A stretch of DNA of 64,000 nucleotides from Desulfobacter curvatus DSM 3379. Lineage in GTDB: Bacteria; Desulfobacterota; Desulfobacteria; Desulfobacterales; Desulfobacteraceae. Both the position numbers and the translations under genes were made by a program. A model generated the notes under the pieces. The model saw only the letters and a program-made list of their open reading frames with translations, was not told the origin of the DNA and did no database searches. Positions 26,286-34,050 of this stretch are shown in pieces; positions within the stretch are counted from its first letter, which is position 1, and each line of letters starts with the position of its first letter. Location of the stretch: assembly GCF_000373985.1 (NCBI RefSeq), contig NZ_KB893112.1, positions 41,595 to 105,594 of the forward strand. Reading direction: 5' to 3'.

Positions 26286-26300
26286 TTAAAGATTAAGTGA
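26165..26300 (+). pseudogene. Degenerate copy of the GRPxNM...NRxVGPVExISPI peptide-coding segment
   Basis: Reads GRPNMGCMKNRCV, then needs a two-base shift (near 26204-26208) to continue PVEEISPIAQVLPANYPPV and stop at 26298-26300. The J-domain gene end reads GRPINMVRMRNRGVGPVEKISPISPV, so the two are homologous at DNA and protein level. The copy has no start or ribosome site of its own and overlaps the end of the convergent phosphoesterase gene. Confidence 0.55.
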
Positions 26301-26798
26301 CGCCAGCGTTGTGCCGGATAGTGCCATCAAACTTACATTGTTGCCGTCAATGACGGCGAAGGTGGCCTCACCGTTTCTGGGAACGGCAATGGAGCCTGGA
26401 TTCAGGTGGATGTAATTTTGAGTTTTTTCTAACTGGGGCAGGTGGGTATGTCCTTGAATAATGATATCCGTGCCCTGGGGAATTGCCAGGGTGTCCTTAT
26501 GCCCGTGATGCATGAAAATCGTTTTACCAAAGGCCTTAAAGCTTAGTTCATGGGAAAATCCTTTGCAGAATCCTTCCACATCACAATTGCCGTAAATATA
26601 AAAAAGTTTAAAATCCAGATCCGCAATCGTTGACCGGATCTGGTCCGGAGCAAAATCAGGCTCATTGTAGCTGCCGTACCTTGTATCAAACAAATCTCCG
26701 GCAATGGCAACCGCATCACCGGGGGCGGCTAAAGCTTTTATCGTCAGCCAGGCCGAAAGATACCCGTGGAGATCCGAAAAGACTAAAAGTCGTTTCAT
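26286..26798 (-). CDS. yfcE: YfcE-type metallophosphoesterase
   Basis: 170 residues from the ATG at 26798 (MKRLLVFSDLHGY), five bases before the stop of the preceding gene. Metal-binding motifs of the calcineurin-like fold are all present: SDLHG, AIAGDLFD, YGNCD (the NC/HD variant of YfcE), HHGH and GHTHLP. YfcE proteins hydrolyse phosphodiesters in vitro with manganese; the natural substrate is unclear. It is the last gene of an ihfA-like / Ste24-like / yfcE run. Confidence 0.88.
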   Translation of the reverse strand: MKRLLVFSDLHGYLSAWLTIKALAAPGDAVAIAGDLFDTRYGSYNEPDFAPDQIRSTIADLDFKLFYIYGNCDVEGFCKGFSHELSFKAFGKTIFMHHGHKDTLAIPQGTDIIIQGHTHLPQLEKTQNYIHLNPGSIAVPRNGEATFAVIDGNNVSLMALSGTTLASLNL

Positions 26799-26802
26799 GG
26801 CC

Positions 26803-28059
26803 TCACACCGCGTCTTCAATTTTTTCCATGGCTGCAACGCGCTGGGCCAATGGTGGATGGGAGTAATTTAAAAACACGTAAAAGGGGTGCGGGGTAAGGT
26901 TGGAAAGATTATCAGCACTGAGTTTTTTAAGCGCCGTTACCAAGGCCCCGGCCTTTTTTGTTGTCAATGCGGCAAATCGGTCTGCTTCGTACTCATCCTG
27001 CCTTGAGAAGAACTGCATGATAATGGAGACGACCAGGTCAACCGGGGAAAAAAGAATACTGAAAAAAATAAGACCGGCATATATGGACGGCGTATCCACA
27101 TAAAAAGCCATAAATAGGCTTTTCTGGGTGATGAATAACGACAGAAGGTAAAAAACAATCCCCATCTGAAGAATGCCGAAAATCATACGGCGCAGGATGT
27201 GCTTCTTTTTGAAATGCCCCATTTCATGGGCCAGGACGCCCAGAAGTTCGTCCGGGGTGTGGGCGTTGATCAGGGTGTCAAACAGCACAATGCGTTTGTT
27301 TTTTCCAAACCCTGTGAAAAACGCATTGGACTTGGTGCTGCGTTTTGAACCGTCCATGACAAAAATTTGCGTTAAGGGAAAATCAATGGTTTTTGCATAG
27401 GCAAAAAGTTTGTCTTTTAATTCACCGTCTTCAAGGGGGGTGAATTTATTGAACAAGGGCATGATCCATGTGGGAACAATGTATTGAACCGCCAGGATGA
27501 ACACTGTGGTTACACCCCAGCAGATCACCCAGGCCCATGGGCCCGTGCTTTCCAGAAACCAGAATATGGCGGATAGCAAAGGAATGCCTAATGCCAGGGA
27601 TAAGATCATGGATTTCAGCAGATCCAGAACAAAAAGTTTTGGTGTGGTTTTATTAAAACCGAATTTTTCTTCTATTACAAAAGTGGAATAGATGGAAAAG
27701 GGCAGGGATATAATAAATTTGCATCCTGCAAGGACACCGATAAATAAAAGTCCACGGCCAATGGAAGACCATCCGGTCCCTCTGACAAAATTATCAAGGG
27801 CGCCAAACCCGCCCAGAAACCAGAATGCTAAAAGAATGCCAAGATCAATGGTCGACGTGATCGTACCCAACCGGGTGGTGGCTTTAAGGTAATGCTGGGA
27901 CTGTTCATACCGCTTTTGATCATAGATATCCGAAAATTTTTCAGGAAGATGCGTTGTGAGACTGCCGATGTTTAGACGATCAGCCACATAGTTCATTGCA
28001 TAATCAACAATGAGTGTAATAAGAATAATGTTGGTGATCGTCTGGTCGGATAAAAACAT
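26803..28059 (-). CDS. M48 (Ste24/CAAX prenyl protease 1-like) membrane metallopeptidase
   Basis: 418 residues with about seven membrane segments, zinc motif HEMGH (278-282) and a downstream EYEADRFA helix with the third ligand. Length and layout match Ste24/CaaX protease 1, with the N-terminal CAAX_1 region. In bacteria these enzymes are usually membrane-protein quality-control proteases, since prenylated CAAX proteins are absent. The start lies four bases after the IHF gene stop, so the genes are coupled. Confidence 0.9.
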   Translation of the reverse strand: MFLSDQTITNIILITLIVDYAMNYVADRLNIGSLTTHLPEKFSDIYDQKRYEQSQHYLKATTRLGTITSTIDLGILLAFWFLGGFGALDNFVRGTGWSSIGRGLLFIGVLAGCKFIISLPFSIYSTFVIEEKFGFNKTTPKLFVLDLLKSMILSLALGIPLLSAIFWFLESTGPWAWVICWGVTTVFILAVQYIVPTWIMPLFNKFTPLEDGELKDKLFAYAKTIDFPLTQIFVMDGSKRSTKSNAFFTGFGKNKRIVLFDTLINAHTPDELLGVLAHEMGHFKKKHILRRMIFGILQMGIVFYLLSLFITQKSLFMAFYVDTPSIYAGLIFFSILFSPVDLVVSIIMQFFSRQDEYEADRFAALTTKKAGALVTALKKLSADNLSNLTPHPFYVFLNYSHPPLAQRVAAMEKIEDAV

Positions 28060-28063
28060 CGTA

Positions 28064-28354
28064 TTATTGGGTGTCTGGATTGATCAACTCCCGGAGTTTT
28101 CCGGAACATTTAAACGTGACAACCCGTCTTGCCGGAAGCGTCATCTCTTCATCCGTTGCAGGGTTGCGTCCTTTTCTTGCTTTCTTTTCATTTACACAAA
28201 ATTTGCCGAAACCTGAAATCATAATATCTTCACCATTTGAAATGGTCTCTTTTATGATTTCAAGAAATTCTTCCATGACATCATAGGCAACGGTTCTTGA
28301 CAGGTCCAGTTCATTTTGTATTTTTTCTGCAATAATAGTTTTGGTCAGTGCCAT
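28064..28354 (-). CDS. ihfA: Integration host factor alpha-like DNA-bending protein
   Basis: 96 residues of the HU/IHF fold: N-terminal helices (MALTKTIIAEKIQNEL), the ISGFGKF turn, and the beta-arm GRNPATDEEM with a proline that intercalates into DNA. The C-terminal extension (LRELINPDTQ) favours IHF-alpha over HU. It acts in nucleoid shaping and in sigma-54 promoters. CAGGAG precedes the start with long spacing. Confidence 0.85.
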   Translation of the reverse strand: MALTKTIIAEKIQNELDLSRTVAYDVMEEFLEIIKETISNGEDIMISGFGKFCVNEKKARKGRNPATDEEMTLPARRVVTFKCSGKLRELINPDTQ

Positions 28355-28733
28355 AATAACTATTTACTCCTGCGGCACACAAAGCTCGCTTCTTGAAAGA
28401 TTAATAAAAACAGGTTCGTAAAATACTTTAAATTCTTCGGGATTGTCAAGATAAGGTTGGCCGGTTATTTTATTTTTGTATGAAAGTTCTAATGAGTTAC
28501 TCAATTGCTTTGTTGTGGGTTGCGTCTGGGTGTTGATAAACTTAGGTCAGCCCATGGCTGTTGTTGCAAAATCAACATGGTGGTCCTATTATAACGATCG
28601 TGTTTTTATCTTGGGATTTGTGTCCCTGCTTACGGCATTGTTTATTACTCGATAGTCTGCTATTTGTAGAATATAGACTTAACAGGCGGTTACATTATAT
28701 TTATTCATCATATTTATGCATCATGGAGAGAAA
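28355..28733. other. Divergent promoter region between ihfA and purB, with repeat D
   Basis: 379 bases without a gene. Repeat copy D lies at 28511-28565. A TATAGA box near 28672 could serve purB, but its -35 partner is poor, so I do not call a promoter. Confidence 0.45.
28511..28565 (+). repeat. Intergenic hairpin repeat, copy D
   Basis: Arms TTGTGGGTTGCGTCTGG and AGGTCAGCCCATGGCTGTTG. It lies in the divergent ihfA-purB gap. Confidence 0.75.
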
Positions 28734-30119
28734 ATGACACAGGTGTTATCCATCACACCCATAGACGGACGTTATGCCCGTCTTACCGGGGTCCTTTCAA
28801 ATATTTTCAGTGAATCCGGACTGATTCATCACAGGATTCATGTTGAACTCAAGTGGCTGAAATTTCTGATAACGGATTTAAAAGTCCATGAGATTATAAA
28901 AACTGACCAGACCTTGGATTTATCAGGCCTGGATGTTTTAATAAATGATTTTAATGAGGATTATGCGCTCAGGGTCAAGGAGATCGAATCCCGGACCAAC
29001 CACGACGTAAAAGCCGTGGAATATTTTATTAAGGAAAAACTGGACGCAGCAGGGCTGGCTCCCATAAGGGAATGGGTACATTTTGCATGCACTTCCGAGG
29101 ATATCAACAATACGGCATACGCATTGATGCTTAAAAAAGGCAAGGCGCTGGTTGTCGACCTGCTTAAAACCTTTGTGGCAGAGATTGAGAAAAAAGCCTT
29201 GCTGTATAAAAGTATTCCCATGATGTCCCGCACCCATGGGCAACCGGCTACCCCTACGACCCCGGGAAAAGAGTTTATCAATTTTGCCTGGCGCTTGAAC
29301 CAGGAAATCGAGGTGCTGGAAAACACCAAAATCCAGGCAAAAATAAACGGGGCCACGGGCAATTACAACGCCCATGTGTTTGCGTTTCCCGAAATTGACT
29401 GGATGGCCGTGTCTGAACGCTTTGTCCGGGATTATCTGGGTCTTGAACCTATTTTATTCACCACACAGATAAATCCGAACTCGGCCCTGTCCAGGGTGCT
29501 TCATGCAATGGTCCGGGTTGCGGCGGTCATGATTGATTTCGACCGTGACATGTGGGGATATATCAGTTTGGGATATTTCAAACAACGGGTCGCGGCAGGT
29601 GAAACCGGATCATCCACAATGCCTCATAAGGTCAATCCCATTGATTTTGAGAACAGTGAAGGTAATATGGGCCTTGCGATTTCCATGATGGAGCATCTTG
29701 CGGTTAAACTACAGAAATCCAGGTTCCAGAGAGACTTGAGTGACAGCACCGTGCTGCGCAGCCTTGGCACGGTATTCGGGTATTTTACCATTGGGATAAA
29801 AAATGCCATAAAGGGTCTGTCAAAAGTGGATTTAAACCAGGAGGTGCTTGAAAAGGATCTTGACGATAATCCCGAACTTCTGGCCGAACCGTTTCAAACC
29901 GTTATGCGGGTATATGGCGAAGATAATCCATATGAACGTCTCAAAGATTTGACCCGGGGCAGAAAAATTCAGAAAGAGGATTTGGCCCGGTTTGTGGCGG
30001 GACTCGAAAAGGTGCCGGATGAAGTTAAAGCACGTATGGGGGCGCTTTCCCCCCAGACATATCTGGGACTGGCTGAATCGCTGGTGGACAGGTATTTTGA
30101 GGAAAAATTAAAAAAATAA
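28734..30119 (+). CDS. purB: Adenylosuccinate lyase
   Basis: 461 residues from the ATG at 28734 with GGAG upstream; an earlier in-frame ATG at 28716 lies before the ribosome site. The fumarase/aspartase superfamily signature GSSTMPHKVNPIDFEN is intact, as are TSEDINNTAYAL and SRTHGQPATPTT. The start (SITPIDGRY) is of the E. coli PurB subgroup. It catalyses two steps of purine synthesis: SAICAR to AICAR and adenylosuccinate to AMP. It stands alone. Confidence 0.96.
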   Translation: MTQVLSITPIDGRYARLTGVLSNIFSESGLIHHRIHVELKWLKFLITDLKVHEIIKTDQTLDLSGLDVLINDFNEDYALRVKEIESRTNHDVKAVEYFIKEKLDAAGLAPIREWVHFACTSEDINNTAYALMLKKGKALVVDLLKTFVAEIEKKALLYKSIPMMSRTHGQPATPTTPGKEFINFAWRLNQEIEVLENTKIQAKINGATGNYNAHVFAFPEIDWMAVSERFVRDYLGLEPILFTTQINPNSALSRVLHAMVRVAAVMIDFDRDMWGYISLGYFKQRVAAGETGSSTMPHKVNPIDFENSEGNMGLAISMMEHLAVKLQKSRFQRDLSDSTVLRSLGTVFGYFTIGIKNAIKGLSKVDLNQEVLEKDLDDNPELLAEPFQTVMRVYGEDNPYERLKDLTRGRKIQKEDLARFVAGLEKVPDEVKARMGALSPQTYLGLAESLVDRYFEEKLKK

Positions 30120-30158
30120 CCCCAAATAAATGATTGTTGACGTTTATAGGTGATTTAT

Positions 30159-30202
30159 AGAAGCTATCTTAGATTTTTTGGGGACTTTTTGGGATAGCTT
30201 CT
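30159..30202. terminator. Inverted repeat between purB and the convergent small gene
   Basis: AGAAGCTATC (30159-30168) and its exact complement GATAGCTTCT (30193-30202) enclose 24 bases. Lying between two convergent genes, it may end transcription from both, but the loop is long and no strong T run follows. Confidence 0.4.
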
Positions 30203-30500
30203 AATAAATTATCGGAGATTGTCCGGCATTAAAGCTGGATAAGTACCAGGGGGCAGATTTGTACTTAAGACGGTTAAGCCCTTTTGTCTCAAGGACATTC
30301 ACCGCTAAAGAGAAGGTGTGATAATCAATTTCAATGTCTTCCCATCCCAGATATTTGAGGCGTTTGCGGGCCTGGCAGTAGGACATGTTCGGGTTGATCA
30401 GAAAGGCATTGGCTAAACTGCGGATAAATCCGGGGATTAAGGCCATGTCCACCCCGTTTTCTATCAGTTTGTTCACCAGTTTCTGATCAATGACAGTCAT
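30201..30500 (-). CDS. Hypothetical 99-residue protein
   Basis: MTVIDQKLVNKLIENGVDM start with GGTGATAA before the ATG. The protein is helical, without membrane segment or cysteine cluster, and carries a YCQARKRLKYLGWEDIEID stretch. I do not recognise a family. The codon use resembles the neighbours and the frame is free of alternatives, so it is probably real. Its stop overlaps the inverted repeat behind purB. Confidence 0.6.
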   Translation of the reverse strand: MTVIDQKLVNKLIENGVDMALIPGFIRSLANAFLINPNMSYCQARKRLKYLGWEDIEIDYHTFSLAVNVLETKGLNRLKYKSAPWYLSSFNAGQSPIIY

Positions 30501-30914
30501 TTATCACCATTAACTATTTTAGTGCTTGCTGTTCGTTTTTCCGGTGGATTCGAATTGGCATCAAATTTCGAGTCTACCGAACCAATTAAACCCCACGATA
30601 GTTTAGAAAGATATTCAAGTCAAACCGGATTATATGGAATTAACATAAAAATTTGAAAATTTGTTATCCTAAATTCGATAGTTCCACGAATTGTTGTATT
30701 GTAAAAATTATATTTCCGCTCATTTTCGTTGTATTCTTTTTAAATTCTGTTACCGGGAAGTTGTTCAACATTACCCGGGCGTGGAATATCAGAGGGGACA
30801 AGTTTTTCTTTTTTTCTGGGTTGGGTGATGCTACTTTTATATACGATCAAAATGAAGCATGCAGCATTCGGGTAGAACATAATCAATTAAGAAGTGAAAA
30901 AGGATGCGGGATAA
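30501..30914. other. Intergenic stretch upstream of the AMMECR1 gene
   Basis: 414 AT-rich bases. An open frame at 30653-30925 has no ribosome site and an implausible composition, so it is not called. Nothing else is supported. Confidence 0.4.
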
Positions 30915-31478
30915 ATGATAAGTGACAAGCAAGGGCAGATACTGCTGAAAATGGCTCGTATCAGTATTGCCGAAAAACTTGATCTTCCTGTGGATAAAAC
31001 GAAAATTGATTTTGATCAATCCTTTCTGGACACTAAACTGGGACTGTTTGTGACCCTGCATAAAAACGGGGCCTTAAGAGGGTGTATTGGCGTAATAGAA
31101 CCGGCCGAGCCGTTGAGAACAGGGGTTGAGGAAATTGCAAGGCTTGCCGCTTTCAAAGATTCCCGTTTTGCGCCCCTTGCCAGGGATGAGTTTGACCAGG
31201 TGGATCTGGAGATCAGTCTCTTGTCCCCTCCTGAAAAATTTGAATACGATGTGGCAAAAGAGTTGGTCCAAAGACTTGTGCCGCTCCAGGACGGCGTTAT
31301 TCTTAAAAAAGGAAGCAGACAGGCGACCTTTCTTCCCCAGGTTTGGAAACAATTGCCTGACGCGGCTTCTTTTTTATCCCAATTGTGCATCAAAGCCGGG
31401 CTCGATGCCGATGAATGGACCAAAGGCTCTCTAACCGTTCATACTTACAGGGTCCATTTATTTTCTGAAGAAAAATAG
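30915..31478 (+). CDS. amrA: AMMECR1 domain protein (AmmeMemoRadiSam system A-like)
   Basis: 187 residues spanning a full AMMECR1 domain, with the hallmark LRGCIG (about residue 55-60) and FAPLARDEFDQVDLEISLL. The family often sits beside Memo and radical-SAM genes (AmmeMemoRadiSam), but neither is adjacent here. The biochemical role is unknown; a redox- or nucleotide-linked function has been suggested for the system. A TrpR-like gene follows 23 bases downstream and may be co-transcribed. Confidence 0.88.
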   Translation: MISDKQGQILLKMARISIAEKLDLPVDKTKIDFDQSFLDTKLGLFVTLHKNGALRGCIGVIEPAEPLRTGVEEIARLAAFKDSRFAPLARDEFDQVDLEISLLSPPEKFEYDVAKELVQRLVPLQDGVILKKGSRQATFLPQVWKQLPDAASFLSQLCIKAGLDADEWTKGSLTVHTYRVHLFSEEK

Positions 31479-31501
31479 TACACCAGGGTGCAAAAAAAAT
31501 T

Positions 31502-31768
31502 ATGCATATAGATCAGGAATTATTGGACGTCATTTTATCCATCAAAAACAAGGATGAACTGGGACTTTTTTTTGAAGAGATTTTTACACCTGCGGAGCTT
31601 TCGGACCTTTCTTTGCGCTGGAAGCTTTTAAAAGATCTGCACAGGGGGATGACCCAGCGGAAAATTGCTGAAAAATACGGTATCAGCCTGTGTAAAATCA
31701 CGAGGGGGTCAAAGGTGCTCAAAAAAAAAGGTTCTGTTGCACTTAACGTGCTGGATTCAATGAATTGA
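31502..31768 (+). CDS. TrpR/YerC-family DNA-binding protein
   Basis: 88 residues, all-helical, with the TrpR-like HTH (LHRGMTQRKIAEKYGISLCKITRG would be the two DNA-binding helices). The segment FFEEIFTPAELSDLSLRW matches the YerC/YecD/TrpR start. True TrpR regulates tryptophan genes; none lie nearby, so the target is unknown. The ribosome site is weak. Confidence 0.8.
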   Translation: MHIDQELLDVILSIKNKDELGLFFEEIFTPAELSDLSLRWKLLKDLHRGMTQRKIAEKYGISLCKITRGSKVLKKKGSVALNVLDSMN

Positions 31769-31834
31769 CCCGATCATCAAGTTTTTAGGAGATTTTTTCC
31801 AATGCTGAAGTTGGGCAAATTAACAGAAATTTGA

Positions 31835-32443
31835 TCATTGAGTGATAAGTTCCAGAGCCAGTTCTGACCACAGTTCCAAGTTCAGTTGGGAAAGCGTTTG
31901 TGTTGCATGCCAGGTAAAGCTGTGCAATTCATCTCCGGGCAGATAGCCTTTTGGGTCTTGTGTTTTGATCAGAAATACCGCCCCCATGTGAACGCTACCC
32001 ACCGGTGTGATATCTTCACTGATAATACCTATGAATTCGATTGGATCCCCGGCAACCCGCAGGGTCAGTTCCTCATCCAGTTCCCTTTGCATACCGTTTT
32101 TTAAAATGCTTCTAAAATTGTCTTCTCCCATGGCGCTGTCCTCCGGGTTGATATGGCCGCCGATCCCGATGGACCACAGGTCGTGGAGCCGCTTCTCACT
32201 GCCCTGCCTGCTATAGGCTGCCGTCATGCCGCCATCGGCTGTCTGTAAAAGAACGTACGGGATGATCTGTTTTTTTTGTCTGTCTTCTTCGGCAATGTCC
32301 CGGCGGACAAAGGAAAATTCAGCTTTGGTGCATGTGGCGGCAAATGTGAGAAAATCCATTGGAAGGACGGTTCGTTGGGTTACCCAGGATGCCGGAAGTG
32401 TTTTACGGTCGATGCATAAGACCTGTTCTTGCTTTTTGTTCAT
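31835..32443 (-). CDS. NUDIX-domain protein (phosphoesterase-like)
   Basis: 202 residues. A Nudix box is recognisable as GGHINPED...MQRELDEELTL, with an insertion of several residues between the Gly and the REL part, so spacing departs from the strict GX5EX7REUXEEXGU form. The REXXEE core needed for magnesium binding is present. The N-terminal about 60 residues match no domain I know. The substrate is not predictable. Confidence 0.75.
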   Translation of the reverse strand: MNKKQEQVLCIDRKTLPASWVTQRTVLPMDFLTFAATCTKAEFSFVRRDIAEEDRQKKQIIPYVLLQTADGGMTAAYSRQGSEKRLHDLWSIGIGGHINPEDSAMGEDNFRSILKNGMQRELDEELTLRVAGDPIEFIGIISEDITPVGSVHMGAVFLIKTQDPKGYLPGDELHSFTWHATQTLSQLNLELWSELALELITQ

Positions 32444-32583
32444 AATGATTTTCCAGGTTTGTATTAATTCTGTTTTGTATTAATTAATGGGCCGGTTGTA
32501 ACATAAATGGCGCCCAAGGCATACCTCCAGTGGTTCCCATGGCCTTTTTTTTGTGTCTGTGATATGTGAAATTTGTAGTGCCT

Positions 32584-32635
32584 AACAGCCATGGGCTGAT
32601 CTGGTCTATCGACATCCAGACTCAGCCCATAACAA
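32584..32635 (-). repeat. Intergenic hairpin repeat, copy E
   Basis: The best-formed copy: TATGGGCTGAGTCTGG pairs with CCAGATCAGCCCATGG. It lies upstream of a frameshifted small frame and the tRNA gene. Confidence 0.8.
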
Positions 32636-32697
32636 AGATAGAAAGAATCCAGTTAGTTGCTGGAGACTTTTTTATAAAAGTGATTGAGGAGAATAAA

Positions 32698-32876
32698 GTG
32701 CGTTATATTGCCAAAAAAGATATTGCAGAAATTACCCGGGCCTTTTTTTGAAAGCACTTTAGTTTCTAAATCTGTGGGCATGGCTTTGCTTGATCTGACA
32801 GCGGCATCTACAATCTATGAATTTTCACGGGAAAATGATTTAAGTGTAAAGTTGAATTTTTTAGTGAATGAAAAAA
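32698..32876 (+). pseudogene. Possible small gene with a one-base frameshift in a T run
   Basis: GAGGAG followed six bases later by GTG (32698) opens RYIAKKDIAEITRAFF and then meets TGA. If one T of the seven-T run near 32743-32750 is ignored, the reading continues ESTLVSKSVGMALLDLTAAS and IYEFSRENDLSVKLNFLVNE up to the edge of the tRNA gene. The continuity suggests a real but broken gene or a sequencing slip. No family is recognised. Confidence 0.35.
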
Positions 32877-32879
32877 AGA

Positions 32880-32954
32880 TGGAGCGGGAAACGGGATTTG
32901 AACCCGCGACTTCGACCTTGGCAAGGTCGCACTCTACCACTGAGTTATTCCCGC
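32880..32954 (-). tRNA. tRNA-Gly(GCC), CCA end encoded
   Basis: Full cloverleaf on the minus strand: acceptor GCGGGAA / TTCCCGC, D-arm with CTCAGTGGTAGAG, anticodon arm CGACCTTGCCAAGGTCG with anticodon GCC, T-arm CGGGTTCAAATCCCG, discriminator T and an encoded CCA. 75 bases including CCA. The minus-strand T run right after CCA may aid termination. Confidence 0.97.
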
Positions 32955-32973
32955 TCAGCTGAAAGGCGAGTTA

Positions 32974-33002
32974 CTTTTATAAAAAAAGTTGTGCCCTGTC
33001 AA
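32974..33002 (-). promoter_or_regulatory. Promoter of tRNA-Gly
   Basis: On the minus strand TTGACA (33002-32997), a 17-base spacer and TAAAAG (32979-32974), ending about 20 bases before the tRNA 5' end. Confidence 0.6.
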
Positions 33003-33057
33003 GAAAAGATTTATCAAATATTCAGAAAACTTCATATATACAGGTGGTGAAAAGAAG

Positions 33058-34050
33058 ATGAGTCTTGGGAATGTTCTGGTTACCGGCGGCGGCGGCTTTC
33101 TGGGCAAAGCACTGGTCAAAAAATTAGTGGATAGAGGTGAGAATGTTTTCTCATTTTCCCGGTCCAGGTATTCGGAGCTGGATAAGCTGGGTGTCTCCCA
33201 GATCCAGGGTGATCTTGCCGATGCCGATGCCGTGTCCAACGCCTTGAACGGCATGGACACCGTGTTTCATACTGCGGCAAAACCCGGTATCTGGGGCGCT
33301 TATGATGAATATTATCGTATTAATGTCACCGGGACAGTGCATGTTATTGACGCCTGCATGAAAAATAAGGTTGGTCGGCTGATTCATACCAGTTCGCCTT
33401 CGGTGGTCTTTGATGACAAGGATATGCACGGGGCCAATGAGTCGGTTCCTTATCCGGATAAATATCTGGCTCCGTACCCTGAAACCAAAGCGCTGGCAGA
33501 AAAAGAGGTGATCAAAGCGTCGGGGCAGGGGCTTTGCGTCATCATTTTGCGGCCCCATTTGATTTGGGGACCCGAAGACAACCATCTGGTGCCGGGTATT
33601 ATCAGCAGGGCTAAACGGCTGAAGATCATTGGGCCGGATACGGATCTTGTGGACACCATTTATGTGGATAATGCAGCTGATGCCCATATCCTGGCAGCTG
33701 AAAAGCTGTCCAAAAATCCTGATTTATCCGGAAACATATATTTTATCAGCCAGGATGAGCCCATGTCCAAATGGACCCTGGCTAATGCGTTTTTGGCCGC
33801 CGCAGGCCTGCCGTCTGTTAAAGGCCATGTGTCCGGGAGGACCGCCTATGCGGCCGGGTGGCTCTTTGAATTCATTTACCGAACCTTTGGTATCAAAAAG
33901 GATCCTCCCATGACCCGGTTTGCGGCAAAGGAACTTGCCACCTCCCACTGGTTTGATATCAGCCGGGTAAAAAATGACCTGGGCTATGTGCCAAAGATTT
34001 CCACCCAGGAAGGCTTGAAACGCCTGGAAGCTTGGTTGAAACGGAAATGA
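33058..34050 (+). CDS. NAD-dependent epimerase / 3-beta-hydroxysteroid dehydrogenase-like (extended SDR)
   Basis: 330 residues from the ATG at 33058; the open frame begins further upstream but without a ribosome site. Rossmann motif VTGGGGFLG (about 8-16), an active-site YPETK (Tyr-x-x-x-Lys) and the SSPSVV strand with the catalytic Ser region. Sequence style is that of the 3-beta-HSD/OleD-type branch acting on lipid alcohols, though sugar-nucleotide epimerases share the fold. The stop overlaps the next start by ATGA. Confidence 0.87.
   Translation: MSLGNVLVTGGGGFLGKALVKKLVDRGENVFSFSRSRYSELDKLGVSQIQGDLADADAVSNALNGMDTVFHTAAKPGIWGAYDEYYRINVTGTVHVIDACMKNKVGRLIHTSSPSVVFDDKDMHGANESVPYPDKYLAPYPETKALAEKEVIKASGQGLCVIILRPHLIWGPEDNHLVPGIISRAKRLKIIGPDTDLVDTIYVDNAADAHILAAEKLSKNPDLSGNIYFISQDEPMSKWTLANAFLAAAGLPSVKGHVSGRTAYAAGWLFEFIYRTFGIKKDPPMTRFAAKELATSHWFDISRVKNDLGYVPKISTQEGLKRLEAWLKRK

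Noticed and set aside
30653..30925. 90-codon plus-strand frame before the AMMECR1 gene
   Set aside because: AT-rich, no ribosome site, and it runs into the real gene in another frame.
32500..32550. Possible ninth copy of the hairpin repeat near CCCATGGCC at 32542
   Set aside because: Only a short core matches; the left arm is not recognisable.
32868..33050. Small plus-strand frame containing GKRDLNPRLRPWQGR
   Set aside because: This is the well-known false peptide read from the antisense strand of a tRNA gene.
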